DNA of 64,000 nt from R-RK-3 sp963834945 (GCA_963834945.1 CAWIDT010000005.1:62001-126000); one strand, 5' to 3'; counted from the stretch's first letter, positions 18,481 through 28,494 are shown. The notes: generated by a model from the letters alone, not told the origin. Translations and numbers: made by a program.

Positions 18481-19173
18481 ATGCACTTGTTGACCCCGTT
18501 CTTTTCCCCCATGGTTTTCGCCTCCCGCCGCAGGGTGCTCACCGGCGCGATCGCGACGCTGCTCACCGCGGCAACCCTCGTCCTGGCGCCTGCCGGAGCG
18601 CGCGCCCAGGCGCCGCTGAAGCCCGATGTCGATGTCGCCGAGCTGATGAAGACGGACGACCTGCCCGACAACGTCATGGGCAAGGCTGACGCGCCCTATA
18701 CGATCGTCGAATATTCTTCCATGACCTGCCCGCATTGCGCCGCCTTCCACAAGGAGGTGCTGCCCAAGATCAAGGCAAAATACATCGACACCGGCAAGGC
18801 CAAATACATCATCCGCGAATTCCCGCTGGACAGTGTCGCCGCTGCCGCCTTCATGCTGGCGCGCTGCGTCGATCCGTCGAAATATTTTGAATTTGTCGAT
18901 CTGCTCTATTCCAATCAGGAAGAATGGGCGTTCAAGGACAATCCAATTCCGGGCCTGCAGAAATTCGCCAAGCAGGTGGGCTTCACCGAGGAGAAGTTCA
19001 ACGAATGCCTGAAGGACGCCAAGCTCCTGAAGCATGTCGAGTGGGTGCGCGACCGGGGCAGCAAGCTGTTCGGAGTCAAGGCGACGCCGACCTTTTTCAT
19101 CAACGGTGTCCGGCTGAAGGGCGTCGATGCCGACGCCTTCGACAAGATCATGGGCGGCGACACCAAGAGCTGA
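18481..19173 (+). CDS. DsbA-family thiol:disulfide protein, exported
   Basis: A protein of up to 230 residues with a signal sequence containing SRRRVLTGA (resembling a twin-arginine motif) and a cleavage site after ARAQA. The mature thioredoxin fold has the active site CPHC at Cys83-Cys86 and the cis-Pro loop ATPTFFING near residue 205, typical of DsbA/BDB-type oxidoreductases acting in the periplasm. The start is uncertain: AAGGAG directly touches the ATG at 18481, so TTG at 18487 or 18490 or ATG at 18511 are possible. It is first of two tandem dsb genes before smc. Confidence 0.92.
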   Translation: MHLLTPFFSPMVFASRRRVLTGAIATLLTAATLVLAPAGARAQAPLKPDVDVAELMKTDDLPDNVMGKADAPYTIVEYSSMTCPHCAAFHKEVLPKIKAKYIDTGKAKYIIREFPLDSVAAAAFMLARCVDPSKYFEFVDLLYSNQEEWAFKDNPIPGLQKFAKQVGFTEEKFNECLKDAKLLKHVEWVRDRGSKLFGVKATPTFFINGVRLKGVDADAFDKIMGGDTKS

Positions 19174-19183
19174 GCTGAATTCT

Positions 19184-19218
19184 GCCATTCTGGCGGGCTA
19201 ACGTCCCGCCAGAATGGC
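19184..19218 (+). other. 14-bp perfect stem-loop between the two dsb genes
   Basis: GCCATTCTGGCGGG (19184-19197) pairs perfectly with 19205-19218 across a 7-base loop. No T-run follows, so it is not a classical terminator. It may stabilise or process the transcript between the two thioredoxin-fold genes. Confidence 0.8.
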
Positions 19219-19242
19219 CGAGCATCAACGGGGCGAGCAAGC

Positions 19243-19953
19243 ATGAAAGCAAAGCGTGCAGCACTTTTCTTGCGATGGCCCAGGCCGTCGCTGATATGCG
19301 GCGCCATTGGCGTCGCGGCGGCGCTTTCGGGCTGCGCCAGCGGCCTGCCGGAAGGGCTCGGCGCTGCTTCAGGTGCAGGCACCAAGGTCGAGGCGAACAC
19401 CACCGAACTGGCCAAGGCCGGGCCCCTGGGGGAAAAGACGATGGGCCAGCCCGGTGCTCCGGTGACGGTCATCGAATATGCCTCGCTCGGCTGCCCGATA
19501 TGCGGGGCCTTCCATCAGAAGGTGTTCCCGCAATTCAAAAAGGCCTATATCGATACGGGCAAGGTCTATTTCATCTATCGCGAATTTCCCATCGGGCCAT
19601 CCCCGGCGGCCGCCGCTCAGGCGGCCCGCTGCGTCTCCGACAAGCAGTATTTTCGCGTCAATGACAAGTTCATGGCCAATAAGGGCCAGTGGAACGGCCG
19701 CCAGCCCGACCCGAACCTGCTCTACAAAATTGTGCAGGATACCGGTTTGAAGCGCTCCGAGTTTGACAGCTGCATGGCGAATCAAAACATTAAGGATGGG
19801 ATCGTTTGGGTCAAACAGCGGGGGCGGGAGCTTGGCGTGCAGGGTACGCCGACCTTCTTCATCGGTGGCCAGCATGTGCGCGGCGTTCTGAATTATGACG
19901 AGATGCGCAAGGTGATAGACGAGCATCTCCAAACCGCGGCGAAGCCAGCGTAG
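19243..19953 (+). CDS. DsbA-family lipoprotein
   Basis: A 236-residue protein with a lipoprotein signal (lipobox LSGC, Cys31), followed by a flexible Gly/Ala linker and a DsbA-type thioredoxin domain. The active site is CPIC (Cys84-Cys87) and the cis-Pro loop is GTPTFFIGG. It resembles the preceding gene along its length (VIEYASLGCP versus VEYSSMTCP; IYREFPIG versus IREFPLD), so the two probably arose by tandem duplication. One copy is soluble or TAT-exported and the other membrane-anchored. Confidence 0.92.
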   Translation: MKAKRAALFLRWPRPSLICGAIGVAAALSGCASGLPEGLGAASGAGTKVEANTTELAKAGPLGEKTMGQPGAPVTVIEYASLGCPICGAFHQKVFPQFKKAYIDTGKVYFIYREFPIGPSPAAAAQAARCVSDKQYFRVNDKFMANKGQWNGRQPDPNLLYKIVQDTGLKRSEFDSCMANQNIKDGIVWVKQRGRELGVQGTPTFFIGGQHVRGVLNYDEMRKVIDEHLQTAAKPA

Positions 19954-20001
19954 CCCCGCCCGCTCGCGACGGCGCCCGCCAGCGAGCAAGAGGGATTGCC
20001 A

Positions 20002-23000
20002 GTGCAGATTACGCGTCTACGCCTTTTGGGCTTCAAATCATTCGTCGAGCCCACCGAACTGCTGATCGAGCCGGGGCTGACGGGCGTCGTCGGTCCCAAT
20101 GGCTGCGGCAAGTCCAATCTGCTCGAAGCGCTGCGCTGGGTGATGGGGGAAACCTCATACAAGAACATGCGCGGCGGCGCGATGGATGACGTGATCTTCG
20201 CCGGCACCGACCTGCGCCCATCCCGCAACATGGCTGAAGTCACCATCTCGCTGGACAATAAGGCGCGCCGTGCGCCGGCCGAATTCAACGACAGCGACAC
20301 GCTGGACATCTCCCGCCGCATCCAGCGCGAGGCCGGCTCGATCTACAAGGTCAATGGCAGGGACGTGCGCGCCCGCGACGTGCAGCTGCTGTTCGCCGAT
20401 GCCGCGACCGGCGCCCGCAGCCAGGCGCTGGTCCGCCAGGGCCAGATCAGCGAGATCATCAGCTCCAAGCCGCAGGACCGCCGCCGCATCATCGAGGATG
20501 CCGCCGGGATCGCCGGCCTGCATGGCCGCCGGCACGAAGCCGAGCTTCGCCTCAAGGGCGCAGAAAGCAATGTCGAGCGGCTGAAGGACGTGATGGGCCA
20601 GCTCGGCTCGCAATTGCAGAGCCTGAAGCGGCAGGCGAGGCAGGCGCAGCGCTACAAGGAAATTTCCACCGAGCTGCGCAAATATGAAGCGGTGCAGGCG
20701 CACCAGCAATGGACCGCCGCATCCGGGCAGGTGACGGCGGAGGAAGCCGCGCTTCTGGAGGCGACCCGCGCCGTCGGCCAGCTTACCCAAGCCGAATCCG
20801 CCGCCTTGCGCGCCCAATCCGAGATCGCCGACACGCTCCAGCCCTTGCGCGAGGAAGAAGCCACGCGCGCCGCCGTTCTGCACAGGCTGGAAGTCGAGCG
20901 CCAGACCCTGGAACGCGAGGAAGAACGCGCCAAGCTGCGCCATGGCGAGCTGGAAACGCGTCTCGCGCAGCTCCAGAAGGATATCGAACGCGAAACCGAC
21001 GCCATCGGCGAAGCCAAGGAGCTGCTGAAAAAGCTCGATCAGGAAGAGGAAGACCTGCGCGGATCGAGCGAGGACGATGCCGCCGCTCGCGAGATCCTGC
21101 AGGAGGGCGTCGCCGACGCCGCCGATGCGCTTAGCGCCGCCGAGACCGCGCTCCAGACCGCGGTTATCGAGGATGCCGACGGCCGCGCCCGCGCGCGCCC
21201 AGGCCGATGCACGCATTCAGGAATGCGCCACCCGCACTGCCCGCCTGACCGCACAACTCGCCGATGTGGAGCGCCAGATCGCCGCGCTCGGCGGCGCGCA
21301 TGGCGGCATGGCCGAGACGGAAGCTTTGCGCGAACAGGTGGCGCGTTTCGCCGAGGAGCTTGAGATCGTCGAAGCGCAAACCGCCGATGCGGAAGCCGCG
21401 CTTCCCGAAGCGAGGTCGCGCGAGCGCGATGCACGGGAAGCCGCCCAGCAGGCCCGGCTGAAGGCACGCCAGCTCGAAACCGAGGTCGCCACCCTCGTGA
21501 AACTGCTGATGCCTGACGCGGGCGCCAAATGGCGGCCGGCCGTGGATGCCATCCGCGTTTCGCCCGGCTATGAGATCGCCCTTGGCGCCGCCCTGACCGA
21601 CGATCTTGACGCCGGGCTGGACAAAACTGCGCCCGTGCGCTGGACCATCATCGCCGGCGACGGCGACCCTGCCCTCCCCGAAGGCGCCATCGCGCTCAAC
21701 GCTTTTGTCGACGGCCCCGAGGAACTCGCCCGGCGGCTTGCTCAGATCGGCGTCGTCGACCGCGCCGTCGGCTCCAGCCTGCAGCCCATGCTGAGGCCGG
21801 GCCAGCGGCTCGTCAGCCGCGAAGGCGATGTCTGGCGCTGGGATGGCTTCGTCGCGGCGGGCGACGCCCCTACGGCGGCCGCCAAGCGCCTCTCCGAGCG
21901 CAACCGGCTTGGCGACCTCGAACAGCAGGTCGCGGCCTATGTCGCGCAGGCCGGTGAAGCCGAGCAGCTTCGCGAAGCCGCCAGCGACGCCGTCAACCGC
22001 GCCCAGCAGGAGGAAAAGCTGCTGCGCGACCGCTGGCGCCGGCTGCAAAACGACGCCGCCATCGCCCGCGACACCCTCGCCAAGGCGGATCGCGTCAATC
22101 AGGAGCACAAAGCCAAGCTGGCCAGCCTCACCGAAGGCGCCAAGCGCTTCGCCGAAGCCCGCGAGGAAGCCGCCGCGCAGCAGGCCGAGGCCGAGTTGCT
22201 GCTCGGCGTACTCGCCCCCGCCAAGGATCTGGACGCGCGACTTGCAGCACTGCTGGCGCAGCGCCTCCGCCAAGCGCGGCGCCTTCACGGACGTCAAATC
22301 GCGGGCCGACGGCATAGAGCGGGAGATCCGCGCGCGCCAGACCCGCCTCGAAGCCATTTCCGCCGAGCGCCATCGCTGGCTCGGCCGCGACGGCAGCGCC
22401 GAAAAGCAGATCGCCACGCTGCATGATCGCCTCGGCGAAGTGCGCCAGGAGATGGGCGGTCTTGCCGAGCTGCCCGCGAAAATCGAAGCGCGGCGGCAAA
22501 AAATCCTCAACGAGCTGAGCCAGGCCGAAGAGGCGCGCCGCCAGGCCGCGACCCGCCTCGCCGAAGCGGAGCATGCGGTCCGCGACCATGAGCGCGGCCT
22601 GCGTGAGGCGCAAGGCGCACTCGGCAAGGCACGCGAGGATCGCGCCCGCATCGAGGCCCGGATGGAAGCGGCGCGGGAGAAGCGGCGCGACCTCGCCCGC
22701 ATCATCCGCGAGACGTTCGAATGTTCCGCCGAGGACTGCCTGGCCGTTGCCGGTGTCGATACGGCCAAGCCGCTTCCCGCCCATGACGAGGCCGAGCAGG
22801 CGATCATCAAGCTGAAGGCCGACCGCGAACGGCTCGGCGGCGTCAATCTGCGCGCCGAGGAAGAGGCCGAGGCGCTGGGCGCCGAATTCGATGGCCTGGA
22901 GAAGGAGCGCGCCGACCTGGAAGAGGCGATCGCCAAGCTGCGCCAGGGCATTCTCAGCCTGAACAAAGAGGGCCGCAAGCGCCTGCTCGACGCCTTCGAG

Positions 23001-23459
23001 ACCGTGAACGGCCATTTCCAGCGCCTGTTCAAGGTGCTGTTCGGCGGCGGCGAGGCCGAATTGCAGCTCATCGAAAGCGACGACCCGCTGGAGTCCGGCC
23101 TCGAAATCCTCGCCCGCCCGCCCGGCAAGAAGCCGCAAGTGCTGACGCTTCTCTCAGGCGGCGAGAAGGCGCTGACCGCCCTCGCCCTCATCTTCGCCGT
23201 GTTCCAGACCAACCCCTCGCCGATCTGCGTGCTCGACGAGGTCGACGCCCCGCTCGACGACGCCAATGTCCACCGCTTCTGCGCCATGCTGGACGAGATG
23301 ACCAAGACCACCGACACCCGCTTCCTGGTCATCACCCACAACCCGATCACCATGGCCTGCATGAGCCGCCTGTTCGGCGTGACGATGCAGGAAAAGGGCG
23401 TCAGCCAGCTCGTCTCGGTCGATCTGCAGACGGCGGAGCGCTTTCGCGAGGCGGGTTGA
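20002..23459 (+). CDS. smc: SMC chromosome-segregation ATPase, two frameshifts
   Basis: A condensin ATPase that organises and segregates the chromosome with ScpA/ScpB. GTG at 20002, preceded by a GGGA site, gives MQITRLRLLGFKSFVEP; Walker A GPNGCGKS is at residues 31-38. Long coiled coils flank a hinge at about residues 490-630. The C-terminal head has LSGGEKALTALALIFAVF and Walker B VLDEVDAPLDDANV. The frame changes near 21195 (a CGCGCG run, joining EDADGRARA to QADARIQ) and near 22257 (joining LAALLAQ to ASAKRGAFTD), each by one extra base. The restored length is 1151 residues, normal for the class. Confidence 0.96.
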
Positions 23460-23709
23460 GCCGCGCCTCGCTTCTCAGCCTCAATCTGATCGCCTTACCG
23501 TGTGGCTTCCGGCCCTGATGACGACGCCATTCCCGCCTTGGCCTGGCCATCTTCTTATCTTTAAAATACAATCGCCACCGGAAGCGCGGGGGCTATAGTC
23601 CGAACCCGGAGCATCACGCAAGCGGAGAGAGGCCGCATCGTTCGTCCAACTGAAAATCCATGAGATTGAATTGCACGGCGAGAACGCCGGCATAAGGGAG
23701 AAAACGCGG

Positions 23710-24861
23710 ATGACTGAAACAGTGGATACACGCCTGCGAAGCTTTGCCATCAGCGGCGTGATGGCCCTGTCGGCACTGTTAGGTATGAACATGGCCGCCT
23801 ATGCGGGATCGGTATCGAGCACCTCGTTCGGTACCACCGCCGACGGCAAAGCCGTGACGCTCTACACGCTCACGAACGAGCATAATGCAACCGTCAAATT
23901 CATGAACTATGGCGGCATCATCACGCAGATCAACGTCCCCGATCGGGCGGGACATATCGGCAATGTGGTGCTGGGCTTCGGGACAGTCGCGGAATATGAG
24001 GCGAAAAGCCCTTATTTCGGCGGTCTGATCGGCCGGTACGCCAACCGTATCGCCTTGGGCAAATTCACGCTCGACGGCAAGACCTATACGTTGAACACCA
24101 ATAATCCCCCCAACACCCTGCACGGCGGCAAGAAAGGCTATGACAAGGTCGTCTGGACCGTAAAGCCGCTGGATGGCGCCTCGGCTGAGCTAACCTATAC
24201 GAGCCCCGATGGTGAGGAAGGCTATCCCGGCAACCTCAATGTCAAGGTCGTCTACAGCTGGACCGATGACAATGAGCTCAAAATCGCGTATGAGGCGACC
24301 ACCGACAAGCCGACCGTCATCAACCTGACGAGCCATTCCTACTTCAATCTCGGTGGCGATGGCTCGGGGAGTATCGAGGGCCATATTCTCGGCGTCAACG
24401 CGGATAAATTTACGCCTGTCGATGGCGGCGGCATTCCCACAGGGGAGATCAAGCCGGTTTCCGGCACGGCCTTCGATTTCCGTGTAGCCATGCCTATTGG
24501 CCCGCGCTTGCGCTCCAACGATCCGCAGATGGTCAATGGGCGCGGCTACGATCATAATTTCGTCGTCAACCAGAACGGCAATGCTCTGACGGTCGACGCC
24601 ACCCTGTACGATCCCTCGACCGGCCGCAGCATGACGATATCGAGCGACCAGCCAGGCCTGCAATTCTACACCGGCAACTTCCTCGACGGCACGACCTACG
24701 GACCGGCCGGCAAGCAATATCGTCAGGGCGACGGCCTCTGCCTGGAGCCCCAACATCTGCCGGATTCGCCCAATCATCCGAATTTTCCCTCGACCCGGCT
24801 CGATCCCGGCCAGACCTTTAAGGCGCTGACCGTGCATAAGTTCTCTACTGACGCGTCCTGA
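23710..24861 (+). CDS. galM: Exported aldose 1-epimerase (galactose mutarotase)
   Basis: A 383-residue GalM-family enzyme interconverting the alpha and beta anomers of hexoses. The ATG at 23710 has a GGGAGAA site; the N terminus is a signal peptide (FAISGVMALSALLG, cleavage near AYA, residue 32), so this form acts in the periplasm. Active-site features include NTLHGGKKGYDKVVW, LTSHSYFNL with catalytic His209, YDHNFVVN, GLQFYTGNF and EPQHLPDSPNHPNFPS with catalytic Glu346. It is monocistronic. Confidence 0.94.
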   Translation: MTETVDTRLRSFAISGVMALSALLGMNMAAYAGSVSSTSFGTTADGKAVTLYTLTNEHNATVKFMNYGGIITQINVPDRAGHIGNVVLGFGTVAEYEAKSPYFGGLIGRYANRIALGKFTLDGKTYTLNTNNPPNTLHGGKKGYDKVVWTVKPLDGASAELTYTSPDGEEGYPGNLNVKVVYSWTDDNELKIAYEATTDKPTVINLTSHSYFNLGGDGSGSIEGHILGVNADKFTPVDGGGIPTGEIKPVSGTAFDFRVAMPIGPRLRSNDPQMVNGRGYDHNFVVNQNGNALTVDATLYDPSTGRSMTISSDQPGLQFYTGNFLDGTTYGPAGKQYRQGDGLCLEPQHLPDSPNHPNFPSTRLDPGQTFKALTVHKFSTDAS

Positions 24862-25068
24862 TCCGCCGCAGCGGCGTCCGCAATAACGACGTCGTCAAGA
24901 CCTGCGGGCGCCGATGCACCCTGCGACCGTGAGCGGCGTTTCTCGGTGCTCGGCTCGCCGTGTCAAGGCGTGCCCTTTCGTGAAGTGGCGGCTACATGCT
25001 AAAGTTCGGGATGTTTCCGGAATGGGCGCAAGCCATAGACCCGGACGGTGCATCCGCAGCGAAGCCGC

Positions 25069-25590
25069 ATGATCACGATCCGCGATATCACCCCCGACGA
25101 TGTCCCCACCGTCACCCGCTTCTACACTGGCCACGTCCTGCACGGCACCGCGACTTTCGACGAGGCCGCGCCTTCGGTCGAGGAGATGGGCCGCAAGGTT
25201 CACAAGGTCGGCGCGCAAGGCCTGCCCTGGCTCATCGCCGAGGTGGATGGGACCGTCGCCGGTTATGCCTATGCAGACCGGTTCCGCGAGCGTTCTGCCT
25301 ATCGATTTACCTTGGAGGATTCGGTGTATGTCGATCCGGCGCAGCATCGGCGCGGCATCGGGCGCGCTTTGCTGACTGAGTTGCTCGCGCGCAGCGAGAC
25401 TCTCGGCTATCGGCAGATGATCGCCGTCATCGGCGACAGTGCCAATCATGGCTCGATCGGCGTGCATATGGCGCTCGGCTTCCAGCATGTCGGCGTCTAT
25501 CGGTCCGTGGGGCTGAAATTCGGGCGCTGGCTGGATGTGGTGCTCATGCAGCGCAACCTGGGCGACGGCGCCCGGAGCGTGCCGGTCTAG
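25069..25590 (+). CDS. GNAT N-acetyltransferase, phosphinothricin/methionine-sulfoximine type
   Basis: A 173-residue single-domain GNAT enzyme of the Pat/MddA group, which acetylates phosphinothricin, methionine sulfoximine or related amino acids. Visible motifs are the N-terminal ITIRDITPDDVPTVTRFYTG, the acetyl-CoA loop HRRGIGRALL (motif A) and DSANHGSIGVHMALGFQHVG (motif B). I chose ATG at 25069 over 25048 because family members begin at this point. Monocistronic; natural substrate unknown. Confidence 0.88.
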   Translation: MITIRDITPDDVPTVTRFYTGHVLHGTATFDEAAPSVEEMGRKVHKVGAQGLPWLIAEVDGTVAGYAYADRFRERSAYRFTLEDSVYVDPAQHRRGIGRALLTELLARSETLGYRQMIAVIGDSANHGSIGVHMALGFQHVGVYRSVGLKFGRWLDVVLMQRNLGDGARSVPV

Positions 25591-25731
25591 GGATGTTTAT
25601 CGTCGTCCGGGGCGACAGGAACCGGTGACGTGCGGCGCATGAAGGCACTTCCTCTTTGGCCGCTCATGATCTAATCTCCGGCAAAATTCCAAGCGCCGGC
25701 TTGCCCCCGCGCCTTTCCTCCGAGGTCATCC

Positions 25732-26088
25732 ATGGCTAAGCCCCCCGGCGGCGATCGCGGGTCGCGCGGCGAACCCGATTACAGCGACATCAAGAGCCGG
25801 CTCGACAAGCTCGGTGGCGAACTCAATCAGGTGAAGCGCCGCAATCCTCCACCGCCCGAAGGCGACCCGGCGGCGCGCGGCAAGGCCATGGGCTTCGCCT
25901 TCCGGCTTGCGACTGAACTGGTGGCGGGCGTGTTCGTCGGCGGGCTCGTTGGCCTCGGGCTCGATCGCCTGTTCGGCACTGCGCCCATATTACTCATTGC
26001 ATGTTTGCTTTTCGGGGTTGCCGGGGGGCTGCTCAATTCTGTAAGAGCAGCACGACAGATGCAAAAAGACCTGCAGAGCGATCGATAG
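25732..26088 (+). CDS. atpI: AtpI, F0F1 ATP synthase assembly protein
   Basis: A 118-residue protein with a charged N-terminal half and two membrane helices (about 52-76 and 82-102). The GLVGLGLDRLFGTAP loop is typical of alphaproteobacterial AtpI, which assists c-ring assembly. It is the first gene of the F0 operon; its TAG is immediately followed by the GTG of atpB. Confidence 0.93.
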   Translation: MAKPPGGDRGSRGEPDYSDIKSRLDKLGGELNQVKRRNPPPPEGDPAARGKAMGFAFRLATELVAGVFVGGLVGLGLDRLFGTAPILLIACLLFGVAGGLLNSVRAARQMQKDLQSDR

Positions 26089-26925
26089 GTGACGGGCGTG
26101 ACAGCGCAGACTTGGACACTTGCACAAGCCGACATTCCCGATGCCGCCGCAACGCATGGCGCGGAAGCGGCACATGGGGCCGCGCACGGTTCGACCGGCA
26201 TCAACCCGATGCACCAGTTCGAGATCAAGCGCATCGTCCCGATCGATCTGTTCGGCGTGGACGCATCCTTCACCAATTCGGCGCTGTTCATGCTGATCGC
26301 GGTCGGGGTGGCCAGCCTGTTTCTGATCTACGGCATGCGCGCGCATACACTGGTGCCGGGACGCCTGCAGTCGATGGCCGAGCTGTCCTACGAATTCGTC
26401 GCCAACATGGTGCGCGAGAACACCGGCAAGGAAGGGATGCAGTATTTCCCCTTCATCTTCACGCTGTTCATTTTCATCCTGGCGCTGAACATGCTGGGAA
26501 TGGTGCCTTATTCCTTCACCGTCACCAGCCACATCATCGTCACCTTCGCCATGGCGGCGTTCGTTTTCCTGTTCGTGGTTGTCGTGGGCTTCGTCAAGAA
26601 CGGCCCCGGCTTCCTGAAGCTGTTCGTCCCCAAGGGCGTGCCGGTCTTGATGCTGCCGCTGATCTCGGTGCTTGAGGTGTTTTCCTTCTTCATCCGGCCG
26701 ATCAGCCTTTCGGTGCGGCTTTTCGCCAACATGATGGCCGGGCACATGATGTTGAAAGTGTTCGGCGCCTTCGTCATCGGTCTCGGGCTGCTTCTCGGTT
26801 GGGCGCCGCTTTTATTCATGGTGGCGCTGACAGGGCTGGAAATTCTCGTCGCCTTCCTGCAGGCCTTCGTCTTCACCGTCCTGACCTGCATCTATCTCAA
26901 CGATGCGCTTCACGTGCATCACTGA
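26089..26925 (+). CDS. atpB: ATP synthase F0 subunit a
   Basis: A 278-residue proton-channel subunit. It has about six membrane helices and the essential arginine in ISLSVRLFANMMAGHMML, plus the final LTCIYLNDAL helix. The protein begins at GTG 26089 (or GTG 26098) and carries an unusual Ala/His-rich stretch before the conserved MHQFEIKRIVPIDLF block at residue 41; Met41 (26209) is an alternative start. It works with the c-ring encoded next to drive ATP synthesis. Confidence 0.95.
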   Translation: MTGVTAQTWTLAQADIPDAAATHGAEAAHGAAHGSTGINPMHQFEIKRIVPIDLFGVDASFTNSALFMLIAVGVASLFLIYGMRAHTLVPGRLQSMAELSYEFVANMVRENTGKEGMQYFPFIFTLFIFILALNMLGMVPYSFTVTSHIIVTFAMAAFVFLFVVVVGFVKNGPGFLKLFVPKGVPVLMLPLISVLEVFSFFIRPISLSVRLFANMMAGHMMLKVFGAFVIGLGLLLGWAPLLFMVALTGLEILVAFLQAFVFTVLTCIYLNDALHVHH

Positions 26926-26965
26926 ATTCACATCGAAAATCCGATCGTACTCAAGGAGACTTCAC

Positions 26966-27193
26966 ATGGACGCAGCAGCAGCAAAGCTCATCGGCGCGGG
27001 GATCGCCTCGACGGCGCTCATCGGCGCCGGGCTCGGCATCGGCAACATTTTCGGCAACTACCTCGCCGGCGCCCTGCGCAACCCGTCGGCCGCACCCGGC
27101 CAGTTCCCGAACCTGCTGCTCGGCTTTGCGCTGGCCGAAGCGACCGGCCTGTTCGGCCTGATCGTTGCGCTGATCATCCTCTTCGTATTTTAA
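26966..27193 (+). CDS. atpE: ATP synthase F0 subunit c
   Basis: A 75-residue hairpin of two membrane helices with the glycine-rich AGLGIGNIFG in helix 1, the polar loop RNPSAAPGQ and the proton-carrying Glu58 in FALAEATGLFG. The ATG at 26966 has an AAGGAG ribosome site. Length and motifs are standard for a proton-type c-ring. Confidence 0.97.
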   Translation: MDAAAAKLIGAGIASTALIGAGLGIGNIFGNYLAGALRNPSAAPGQFPNLLLGFALAEATGLFGLIVALIILFVF

Positions 27194-27296
27194 GCGCGGT
27201 CCAAACCGGACAGGCCCAGGTCTTCTGCCATGCGTGGAGCGGGCGCCTCGCGCGGAGCGGGCCTCGCGCATCTTGCCGCCGGAATGAGAGGCAGAC

Positions 27297-27782
27297 ATGC
27301 CGCAATTCAACGTCAATGATTTCGCGCCGCAACTGATCTGGCTCGCGATCACGTTCGTGCTCCTGTATCTGATCATGTCGCGCCTTGCCTTGCCGCGTGT
27401 CGGCGAGGTCCTCAAGGAGCGTAGCGACCGGATCGCGGGAGACCTCGCCGCCGCCGCTAAGCTGCGGGAGGACACCGAGAAAGCCATTGTGGACTACGAG
27501 CAGGCGCATGCCGACGCGCGCGCTCGCGCCCACCAAATCGCACGTGAAGCCCGCGACGAAATGACGCGCGACGTGGAGGGTCAGCGTGCAGAGTTGGACC
27601 GTACAATCTCTGCGCGCACTTCAGATGCCGAAACACGCATCACTTTGATGAAAGAAGCGGCACTTAGCCATATCGGCGAGATCGCAACAGATACGGCAGA
27701 AGCTCTGCTTGCCCGTTTATTAGGCAAATCCGTGGATCGTTCAGAGTTGCAGGGCGCAGTGAACGAAGTGCTTGGAAAGTGA
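27297..27782 (+). CDS. atpF': ATP synthase F0 subunit b'
   Basis: A 161-residue peripheral-stalk subunit with an N-terminal membrane helix (LIWLAITFVLLYLIMSRL) and a long charged coiled coil. Alphaproteobacteria encode two diverged b-type subunits side by side; the first, with the MPQF start, is normally b'. From about base 27580 the gene becomes noticeably poorer in GC. Confidence 0.94.
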   Translation: MPQFNVNDFAPQLIWLAITFVLLYLIMSRLALPRVGEVLKERSDRIAGDLAAAAKLREDTEKAIVDYEQAHADARARAHQIAREARDEMTRDVEGQRAELDRTISARTSDAETRITLMKEAALSHIGEIATDTAEALLARLLGKSVDRSELQGAVNEVLGK

Positions 27783-27794
27783 CGAAGGTGTGAT

Positions 27795-28280
27795 ATGTTT
27801 GCTGCTCCCGAACTTTGGGTTCTTGTATCGTTCGTCCTCTTCATAGCGCTTCTCGTGTATTATAAAATACCTAATAAAGTAGCTAAAGCATTGGATGATC
27901 GCGCCGGGAGAATCCGTGCCGAGCTTGAGGAGGCGCGTCGCCTTCGCGAACAAGCTCAGTCGATCCTGGCAGATTACCAGCGCAAGCATCGAGATGCCGA
28001 AAAAGAGGCGGAAGATATTATCGCGATGGCGCGGAGAGAGGCACAGTTTTACGCACAAGAGTCGCACAAGGCACTCGATGAGTCCTTGCAGCGGCGCGTG
28101 AAGCTCGCCGAGGAAAAGATCGCGCGTGCCGAGGAGCAAGCGGTTCAAGATATCCGTTCCAGATCGGTGGACGCGGCGGTTGCCGCGAGCCAGGTGCTGA
28201 TCGCGCGCGAACTCAAAGGTAAATCGGCGGAAGACTTGGTCGACAAAAGCATAAGAGATGTAAGCGCCAAGTTGAATTAA
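27795..28280 (+). CDS. atpF: ATP synthase F0 subunit b
   Basis: A 161-residue stalk subunit with an N-terminal helix (LWVLVSFVLFIALLVYY) followed by an amphipathic coiled coil rich in Arg/Glu/Ala. It is the last gene of the operon, 12 bases after atpF', and is followed by an intrinsic terminator. The first 200 bases use AT-rich codons (TTA, AAA, GTA, TAT) rarely seen in the rest of the operon. Confidence 0.95.
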   Translation: MFAAPELWVLVSFVLFIALLVYYKIPNKVAKALDDRAGRIRAELEEARRLREQAQSILADYQRKHRDAEKEAEDIIAMARREAQFYAQESHKALDESLQRRVKLAEEKIARAEEQAVQDIRSRSVDAAVAASQVLIARELKGKSAEDLVDKSIRDVSAKLN

Positions 28281-28323
28281 TCTGAGGCTATTGGCCCAGG
28301 TCTCGTGGGAGGAGAGGAACTAG

Positions 28324-28348
28324 CCGGGTTCGATGAACCCGGTTTTTT
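28324..28348 (+). terminator. Intrinsic terminator of the atp operon
   Basis: CCGGGTTC (28324-28331) pairs with GAACCCGG (28335-28342) across a GAT loop and runs straight into six T residues (28343-28348). It lies 44 bases past the atpF stop. Confidence 0.93.
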
Positions 28349-28374
28349 CTTGTCCGCACCGTGGCGATGCTGCG

Positions 28375-28494
28375 TTAGAGCAGGATCAGCATCCGCTCCC
28401 CACGCCAGTAACCATCGGAGTTGCTGCGGAGTACTGGATCCCCGCTTTCGCGGGGGACGACGAAAAAGCGCACTTCCAGGCGCCAGGCCCTAGA
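28375..28494. repeat. Palindromic intergenic element, copy 1
   Basis: It begins TTAGAGCAGGATCA and ends CCCTAG. Inside is TACTGGATCCCCG with a hairpin (CCCCGC/GCGGGG, 28440-28455). The same TACTGGATCCCCG-type palindrome recurs at 63.2 kb, and the TAGAGC..GATC end recurs at 32.6, 49.2 and 63.3 kb. It lies between the atp operon and the TRAP genes. Confidence 0.65.

Noticed and set aside
21164..23362. A 732-codon open frame on the minus strand opposite smc
   Set aside because: Ser/Arg-rich low-complexity translation typical of the antisense of GC-rich coding DNA; the plus strand encodes a clear SMC head and coiled coils.
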